Below, piece after piece: positions 59,040 through 64,000 of a stretch of 64,000 nt of DNA (the first letter of the stretch is position 1; each line of letters begins with the position of its first letter). A program made the position numbers and the translations under genes. Source of the stretch: Chromobacterium sp. IIBBL 290-4 (lineage in GTDB: Bacteria > Pseudomonadota > Gammaproteobacteria > Burkholderiales > Chromobacteriaceae); contig NZ_CP100128.1 of assembly GCF_024207115.1 (NCBI RefSeq), forward strand, positions 2,976,001 through 3,040,000. Reading direction: 5' to 3'. Under the pieces are notes generated by a model. That model did no database searches and was not told the origin of the DNA. It saw only the letters and a list, made by a program, of their open reading frames with translations.

Positions 59040-59999
59040 ATGGGCTATTCCCGCATTCTCGGCACCGGCAGTTTTTTGCCATCCCAGGTGCTCACTAATG
59101 CGCAATTGGCCGAACGCGTGGAGACCAGTGACGAGTGGATTGTTTCTCGCACTGGCATTCGCGCGCGCCATATTGCCGACGATCAGCATAAAACCAGCGA
59201 CCTCGCGCTGAAGGCGGCGGAAGCCGCCATCGAGAGCGCTGGCATAGGCAAGGGCGAGATCGATCTGATCATCGTCGCTACCACCACGCCGGACATGATT
59301 TTCCCCAGCACCGCCTGCATCTTGCAGGAAAAGCTGGGCCTGCCCGGCATTCCCGCGTTCGATGTGCAGGCGGTGTGCGCCGGCTTCATCTACGCGCTCA
59401 ATACCGCCAATGCCTATATCAAGAGCGGCATGGCCAAGAAGGCGCTGGTTGTCGGCGCCGAAATCATGTCGCGGGTGCTGGACTGGGATGACCGCCGCAC
59501 TTGCGTGCTGTTCGGCGACGGCGCTGGCGCAGTGGTGTTGGGCGAATCCGACGAGCCGGGCATTCTGCACGCCAAGCTGGCGGCCGATGGCCGCTACCAG
59601 GGTTTGCTGAATACGCCGGCGCAAATCTCCGGCGGCAAGATCCAGGGCATTCCGTATCTGCATATGGATGGCCCCGCGGTGTTCAAGTTCGCCGTCAAGT
59701 CGCTGTCCGAGATCGCCGTTTCCACATTGGCGGAAGCGGGCGTGGACAAGGCGGACGTCGATTGGCTGGTGCCGCATCAGGCGAATCTGCGCATCATCGA
59801 ATCCACCGCCAAGCATCTTGGCTTGCCTATGGATAAGGTGATTGTCACCCTGCCGCAGCAAGGCAATACCTCGGCCGCCTCGATTCCGCTGGCTTTGGAT
59901 GTGGCGGTGCGCGATGGCCGCGTTCAGCGTGGCCATAAAGTGTTGCTGGAAGGGATCGGCGGCGGCTTCGCCTGGGGCGCTGCGCTGCTGGTCTACTGA
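59040..59999 (+). CDS. fabH: 3-oxoacyl-ACP synthase III
   Basis: Starts fatty acid synthesis by condensing acetyl-CoA with malonyl-ACP. The 319-residue protein has catalytic Cys113 ([13 protein letters not shown]), His in VPHQANLRI and Asn in QGNTSAAS, the FabH triad. It follows plsX closely and precedes fabD by 127 bases, where only spacer with a GGAG site is seen. Confidence 0.97.
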   Translation: MGYSRILGTGSFLPSQVLTNAQLAERVETSDEWIVSRTGIRARHIADDQHKTSDLALKAAEAAIESAGIGKGEIDLIIVATTTPDMIFPSTACILQEKLGLPGIPAFDVQAVCAGFIYALNTANAYIKSGMAKKALVVGAEIMSRVLDWDDRRTCVLFGDGAGAVVLGESDEPGILHAKLAADGRYQGLLNTPAQISGGKIQGIPYLHMDGPAVFKFAVKSLSEIAVSTLAEAGVDKADVDWLVPHQANLRIIESTAKHLGLPMDKVIVTLPQQGNTSAASIPLALDVAVRDGRVQRGHKVLLEGIGGGFAWGAALLVY

Positions 60000-60126
60000 T
60001 ATTTTGACGCGCGAAGTGGCGTTTTCGCTGGAAATCGCCTAGGCTTGGCCGAATTTATTGACGGCTGTGCTTGGCAGGCGCGGCTGCTTTGCGTCATTCT
60101 TGGCGTCGAATTCCGTGGAGTCGACT

Positions 60127-61056
60127 ATGGCTTTTGCATTTGTATTTCCGGGGCAGGGCTCGCAGAGCTTGAAAATGATGGACGGCTTCGCCGACCTGCC
60201 CGTGGTTCAGCATACTTTCGAAGAAGCTTCCGACACCCTGTCGGTGGATTTGTGGGCCATGTTGCAGGCGGACAGCGCCGATGCGATCAATGCCACCGTC
60301 AATACCCAGCCTATCATGCTGGCTGCCGGCTATGCCACCTATCTGGCGTGGCAGGAATTGAACGGCTTGCAACCGTCCGTTGTGGCGGGGCATAGCCTGG
60401 GCGAGTACACCGCCCTGGTCGCAGCCGGCGCGCTGCCTTTCGCCGAGGCGGTCAAGCTGGTGCGTTTGCGCGCGGAAGCGATGCAGGCGGCCGTTCCTGT
60501 AGGGGTGGGCGCGATGGCTGCCATTCTGGGCCTGGCCGATGAGGATATCCGCGCCGCTTGCGCGGAGGCGGCTCAGGGCGAGGTGGTGGAGGCGGTGAAT
60601 TTCAATTCGCCGGGCCAGGTGGTGATCGCCGGCAATAAGTCCGCGGTCGAGCGCGCCATGGATGCGTGCAAAGCCAAGGGCGCCAAGCGCGCCTTGCCGC
60701 TGCCGGTATCCGTGCCGTCGCATTGCTCTTTGATGAAGCCTGCCGCGGAGCGTCTTGCCGAGGCATTGAAGAGCGTGCATCTCAATGCCCCCGCAATACC
60801 TGTATTGCATAATGCCGACGTGGCAAGTTACAGTGACGCGGCGCAGATCCGCGACGCGCTGACTCGCCAGTTGTTCATGCCGGTGCGTTGGACTGAAACC
60901 ATCCAGAAACTGTCCGCCGAGGGCATTACGCTGATGGCGGAGTGCGGTCCGGGCAAGGTGCTGGCCGGTTTGGCCAAGCGCATCGACGGCAACGTCAAGT
61001 GTCTGGCGCTGACGGATCGCGCCGCGCTGGAAGCGGCTCGCGCCGAGTTGGTGTGA
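60127..61056 (+). CDS. fabD: Malonyl-CoA:ACP transacylase
   Basis: Loads malonyl onto ACP. The 309-residue enzyme has FVFPGQGSQSLKMM, nucleophile Ser90 in GHSLGEYTALV, Arg in RAEAMQ and the catalytic His in VPSHCSLM. The ATG at 60127 has GGAG upstream at a suitable distance; an earlier in-frame TTG is not used. It is in the fabH-fabD-fabG series. Confidence 0.97.
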   Translation: MAFAFVFPGQGSQSLKMMDGFADLPVVQHTFEEASDTLSVDLWAMLQADSADAINATVNTQPIMLAAGYATYLAWQELNGLQPSVVAGHSLGEYTALVAAGALPFAEAVKLVRLRAEAMQAAVPVGVGAMAAILGLADEDIRAACAEAAQGEVVEAVNFNSPGQVVIAGNKSAVERAMDACKAKGAKRALPLPVSVPSHCSLMKPAAERLAEALKSVHLNAPAIPVLHNADVASYSDAAQIRDALTRQLFMPVRWTETIQKLSAEGITLMAECGPGKVLAGLAKRIDGNVKCLALTDRAALEAARAELV

Positions 61057-61136
61057 AGATTTCGCGAGACCGGCGCGCCGGTCTCGCCATAGCCTGCGCC
61101 GCTCCAGGAGCGGAGGCGGGCGACAAGGAGAGATTG

Positions 61137-61874
61137 ATGAGTCTGCAGGGCAAAGTGGCGCTGGTGACCGGCGCATCCCGCGGCATCGGCGCGGCGATTG
61201 CCGACGCGCTGGCGGCGGAAGGCGCTATCGTGATCGGCACCGCCACCTCTGAATCGGGCGCCGCCGCCATCGGCGAACGCCTTTCCGCCAAGGGCGGATT
61301 CGGTCGTGTGCTGAATGTGACTGAAGAAGGCGCTGTGGAAGCGTTGGTTGAGTCGGTAGAGAAAGAATTCGGCGCCATCGCGGTGCTGGTCAACAACGCC
61401 GGCATCACCCGCGACGGCCTGTTGATGCGAATGAAGGACGACGATTGGGACGCCATCATGGATACCAATCTGAAGTCGGTGTTCAAAGCATCCAAGGCCG
61501 TGTTGCGCGGCATGATGAAGGCGCGCTCCGGCCGCATCGTCAACATCGCTTCCGTCGTGGGCGCGATGGGCAATGCGGGCCAGGCCAATTACGCGGCGGC
61601 CAAGGCGGGCATCATGGGCTTCACCAAGTCCATGGCGCGCGAGGTAGGCAGCCGCAATATCACCGTCAACTGCGTGGCGCCGGGTTTTATCGATACCGAT
61701 ATGACTCGCGCCTTGCCGGAGGCGCAGCGCGAAGCGCTGGTCGGCCAGATTGCCTTGGGCCGTCTGGGCGATGTGAAAGATATCGCCGATGCCGTGGTCT
61801 TCCTGGCATCGGATCGGGCGGCCTATATCACGGGTCAGACCTTGCATGTGAATGGCGGCATGCTGATGCCGTAA
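61137..61874 (+). CDS. fabG: 3-oxoacyl-ACP reductase
   Basis: NADPH-dependent first reduction of fatty acid elongation. The 245-residue short-chain dehydrogenase has VALVTGASRGIG, NNAGI, catalytic Ser in NIASVVG, and Tyr/Lys in QANYAAAKAG, and ends YITGQTLHVNGGMLMP. AAGGAGAG precedes the ATG at 61137. The longer open frame from 60942 is not translated. Confidence 0.97.
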   Translation: MSLQGKVALVTGASRGIGAAIADALAAEGAIVIGTATSESGAAAIGERLSAKGGFGRVLNVTEEGAVEALVESVEKEFGAIAVLVNNAGITRDGLLMRMKDDDWDAIMDTNLKSVFKASKAVLRGMMKARSGRIVNIASVVGAMGNAGQANYAAAKAGIMGFTKSMAREVGSRNITVNCVAPGFIDTDMTRALPEAQREALVGQIALGRLGDVKDIADAVVFLASDRAAYITGQTLHVNGGMLMP

Positions 61875-61983
61875 ATTTGCCTGGCGCAAGCCAGTGCAAG
61901 ATTTAGGTAGGCTGCTCTAATTTTTTTTTGTAGAATACCGGGGTTTTGTAATCCCGAATCAGAAAGGTCAAGGGTTTATACAA

Positions 61984-62223
61984 ATGGAAAACATCGTAGC
62001 GCGCGTTAAGAAGATCGTTGCCGAACAACTGGGCGTGAACGAAGCCGAAGTGAAGGTTGAGTCCTCCTTCGTCGACGATCTGGGCGCCGACTCCCTGGAC
62101 ACCGTTGAACTGGTGATGGCGCTGGAAGAAGAATTCGAATGCGAAATCCCGGACGAAGAGGCTGAGAAGATCACCACCGTTCAGCACGCTGTTGATTACA
62201 TCACCGCTCATCTGAACAAGTAA
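61984..62223 (+). CDS. acpP: Acyl carrier protein
   Basis: A 79-residue acidic carrier with phosphopantetheine Ser37 in [15 protein letters not shown]. It holds growing acyl chains. A 109-base spacer after fabG includes a nine-T run and a good AAAGG site, so acpP may have its own promoter in addition to read-through, fitting its high expression. It is followed by a hairpin. Confidence 0.98.
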   Translation: MENIVARVKKIVAEQLGVNEAEVKVESSFVDDLGADSLDTVELVMALEEEFECEIPDEEAEKITTVQHAVDYITAHLNK

Positions 62224-62243
62224 TCCCTTTTTTTCGGGATCTG

Positions 62244-62288
62244 AACCTCTGCCCGGTGTTGCTTCGGCTCGCCTGCAGAGGTTCTTTT
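62244..62288 (+). terminator. Possible terminator after acpP
   Basis: A 9-bp stem (62244-62252 with 62275-62283) with a long loop, followed by CTTTTG. The short T run suggests partial termination before fabF. Confidence 0.6.
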
Positions 62289-62389
62289 GTTAAGAGAATT
62301 CCAAACGTGCGTTTGAATTGTCTTGTGGGCGATTCGACTCGCTTGGTTGCAACGGGAGACTGCCCTCCCATCTCTCACGGAGATTCTTC

Positions 62390-63631
62390 GTGTCCAAACG
62401 CAGAGTAGTAGTGACTGGCCTGGGCCATGTGTCCCCGGTCGGCAATGATGTCGCCACCGGCTGGGCCAATCTGGTCGCCGGCAAGAGCGGCATTGGCAAG
62501 ATTACCCGTTTCGACGCCAGCGACATGGCGTGCCAGATTGCCGGCGAGGTCAAGGATTTCGACATCGCCGAATACATCTCGCCTAAAGAGGCGCGTCGCA
62601 ACGACCTGTTCATCCATTACGGCATCGCGGCTGCGCTGCAGGCGGTGGCGGATGCGGGTTTGGACGACGTTCCCGGCTTGGATAAGACCCGCGTCGGCGT
62701 CAACATCGGTTCCGGCATCGGCGGCTTGCCGCTGATCGAGGAAACCGGCGTGGCGTTGATGGAAGGCGGCCCGCGCAAGATCGGCCCGTTCTTCATCCCC
62801 GGCTCGCTGATCAACCTGATCGCCGGCCAGGTGTCCATCCTGAAGGGCTATCAAGGACCGAGCTACGGTATCGTGTCCGCCTGCACCACCGGCGCGCATT
62901 GCATCGGCGATGCCGCGCGGCTGATCCAGTACGGCGACGCCGATGTCATGGTGGCGGGCGGCTCCGAGGGCGCGGTTTCGCGTCTGGGCATCGGCGGCTT
63001 CGCCGCGATGAAGGCGATGTCCACCCGCAACGACGATCCGGCCGCTGCGTCCCGTCCCTGGGACAAGGGCCGCGACGGCTTCGTGATGGGCGAAGGCGCC
63101 GGCGTGCTGGTGCTGGAGGATTATGATCACGCGGTGAAGCGCGGCGCCAAGATCTATGCCGAGCTGATCGGCTTCGGCATGAGCTCGGATGCTTACCATA
63201 TCACCGCGCCCAGTTCCGAAGGCCCGGCCCGCGGCGTCAGCAACGCGCTGCGCGACGCCGGCATCAACCCGGACGCGGTGCAGTACGTCAACGCGCACGG
63301 CACCTCCACGCCCTTGGGCGACGCCAACGAAACCAAGGCGATCAAACTGGCTTTCGGCGATCACGCCAACAAGCTGGTGGTCAACTCCACCAAGTCGATG
63401 ACTGGCCACCTGTTGGGCGGCGCCGGCGGCGTGGAGGCGATCTACACCATCCTGGCCATCCACAACCAGGTATCGCCGCCGACCATCAACCTGGTCGAGC
63501 AGGATATCGAAGGCGGCTGCGATCTGGATTACGTGGCCAACACGGCTCGCGATATGAAGATCGATGTCGGCATCTCCAACTCCTTCGGTTTTGGCGGCAC
63601 CAACGGCACCCTGGTGTTCAAACGGGTGTAA
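62390..63631 (+). CDS. fabF: 3-oxoacyl-ACP synthase II
   Basis: Elongating condensing enzyme. From the GTG at 62390 the product is 413 residues, the same length as E. coli FabF, and starts [18 protein letters not shown]. It has the catalytic Cys in [10 protein letters not shown], His in [11 protein letters not shown] and His in [12 protein letters not shown]. The GGAG 5-9 bases before the GTG supports this start over an ATG at 62318. It ends in a strong terminator. Confidence 0.97.
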   Translation: MSKRRVVVTGLGHVSPVGNDVATGWANLVAGKSGIGKITRFDASDMACQIAGEVKDFDIAEYISPKEARRNDLFIHYGIAAALQAVADAGLDDVPGLDKTRVGVNIGSGIGGLPLIEETGVALMEGGPRKIGPFFIPGSLINLIAGQVSILKGYQGPSYGIVSACTTGAHCIGDAARLIQYGDADVMVAGGSEGAVSRLGIGGFAAMKAMSTRNDDPAAASRPWDKGRDGFVMGEGAGVLVLEDYDHAVKRGAKIYAELIGFGMSSDAYHITAPSSEGPARGVSNALRDAGINPDAVQYVNAHGTSTPLGDANETKAIKLAFGDHANKLVVNSTKSMTGHLLGGAGGVEAIYTILAIHNQVSPPTINLVEQDIEGGCDLDYVANTARDMKIDVGISNSFGFGGTNGTLVFKRV

Positions 63632-63649
63632 GACAGCCGCAACAATCGA

Positions 63650-63677
63650 TTGACAGACCGAACCGCTGCGCTACACT
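63650..63677 (+). promoter_or_regulatory. Sigma70-like promoter for pabB overlapping the fabF terminator
   Basis: TTGACA at 63650-63655, a 16-base spacer and TACACT at 63672-63677. The -10 lies inside the loop of the fabF terminator hairpin. Transcription would begin near 63684, about 80 bases before the pabB-like ATG. Confidence 0.5.
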
Positions 63678-63697
63678 CGCAGCGGTTTTTCTTTTTT
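63661..63697 (+). terminator. Terminator of fabF
   Basis: A perfect 10-bp stem (63661-63670 with 63678-63687, loop of 7) followed by a T-rich run (TTTCTTTTTT). Confidence 0.9.
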
Positions 63698-63765
63698 CGC
63701 GTCCGCTTTTACTAAGGGATGCCATCAACAAAGCCGCGCTTCGCGCCGGCGCAGGACCCCACCCG

Positions 63766-64000
63766 ATGTTCACGCAGAAACTCGACTTCATTCCCGACCT
63801 GTTGGCCTTGCATGCCGCCGAGCGGGAGCGTTTCCCCTATCTGATGCAATCGTCCGGCGACAAGGGCTGGGACATGCTGCTGATGCAGCGCGAGCGGCGC
63901 GTGTACATGGGCGGCGAGGGGCAGGCGTTTCTGGATGAGGTGAGGGCGTTCAAGCCGCAGCCGGTGTCCAACCCGCATCAGCTGCCCTTTGTCGGCGGTT
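63766..64000 (+). CDS. pabB: Aminodeoxychorismate synthase component I-like, 5' part
   Basis: The first 78 codons of a protein cut by the right edge. FPYLMQSSGDKGWDMLLMQ followed by HQLPFVGG resembles the N-terminal region of the chorismate-binding PabB/TrpE family (LPFxGG lead into the core). PabB is more likely than TrpE because of the short region before the LPF motif. PabB makes 4-amino-4-deoxychorismate for folate. No catalytic residues are within the visible part. Confidence 0.7.
   Translation, partial: MFTQKLDFIPDLLALHAAERERFPYLMQSSGDKGWDMLLMQRERRVYMGGEGQAFLDEVRAFKPQPVSNPHQLPFVGG

Overview
The window looks like chromosomal DNA of a high-GC betaproteobacterium of the order Neisseriales, most likely Chromobacterium or a close relative. 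This is inferred from gene content (a Neisseria-type trimeric porin, the yceF/yceD-rpmF-plsX-fabHDG-acpP-fabF order, smpB beside ratA-rnfH, large duplicated chemotaxis sets) and not from a database match. No rRNA, tRNA or CRISPR array was seen. Almost all sequence is dense protein coding.

Layout. 1-3.2 kb: a yqjD/yqjE/yqjK-type inner-membrane operon, an MHS-family MFS symporter and a LysE exporter. 3.2-6.1 kb: a patchwork of AT-richer or broken genes: a truncated DUF1275 gene, a CatB-like acetyltransferase, and the 3' remnants of a divergent MFS/LysR pair that share one deletion junction. 6.1-18.4 kb: housekeeping genes (guaA, smpB, ratA-rnfH, a GGDEF gene, ftsB, eno, kdsA, pyrG, rpmB-rpmG, a family-4 type uracil-DNA glycosylase, rimI, tsaB). 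18.4-36.7 kb: two chemotaxis blocks. The minus-strand block has two cheV genes, cheY, cheZ, cheA and an EAL/HDOD protein. The plus-strand block has an orphan FleS/FlrB-like kinase, a STAS protein, cheY, cheA, cheW, a four-PAS methyl-accepting receptor, cheR, cheB and cheD. 36.7-45.5 kb: fdxA, gluQ, an AdiC-type antiporter, a tandem glycine riboswitch with gcvT-gcvH-gcvP, and a methyltransferase. 45.6-50.4 kb: a PAS-GGDEF-EAL protein, an orphan peptide-binding protein and a TetR regulator. 50.4-51.4 kb: an intact IS1595-type element with 23-bp imperfect terminal repeats and a perfect 8-bp target duplication. 51.4-54.6 kb: a secreted protein of unknown function, a porin, a candidate small RNA and a DUF2520 dehydrogenase-like gene preceded by a G11 tract. 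54.6-64 kb: pncB, a tetrapyrrole-methylase-like gene, yceF, then the ribosomal protein L32/fatty-acid synthesis cluster, ending inside a pabB-like gene.

How the genes work together. The plus-strand che block encodes a nearly complete pathway (receptor, CheW, CheA, CheY, CheR, CheB, CheD), and its receptor carries a CheR-tethering type C terminus next to cheR. The minus-strand block supplies CheZ, CheV couplers and a second CheA. The glycine riboswitch would couple glycine to its own cleavage system. The distal cluster links phosphatidate synthesis (PlsX) to fatty acid initiation and elongation.

The best candidates for something undescribed are the promoter-plus-terminator unit upstream of the porin gene, the exact 138-residue PAS amplification in the receptor, the repeated DGSFGLFEP-type motif in the second CheA, and the G11 tract in front of the DUF2520 gene. 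I found no wholly new multigene system.
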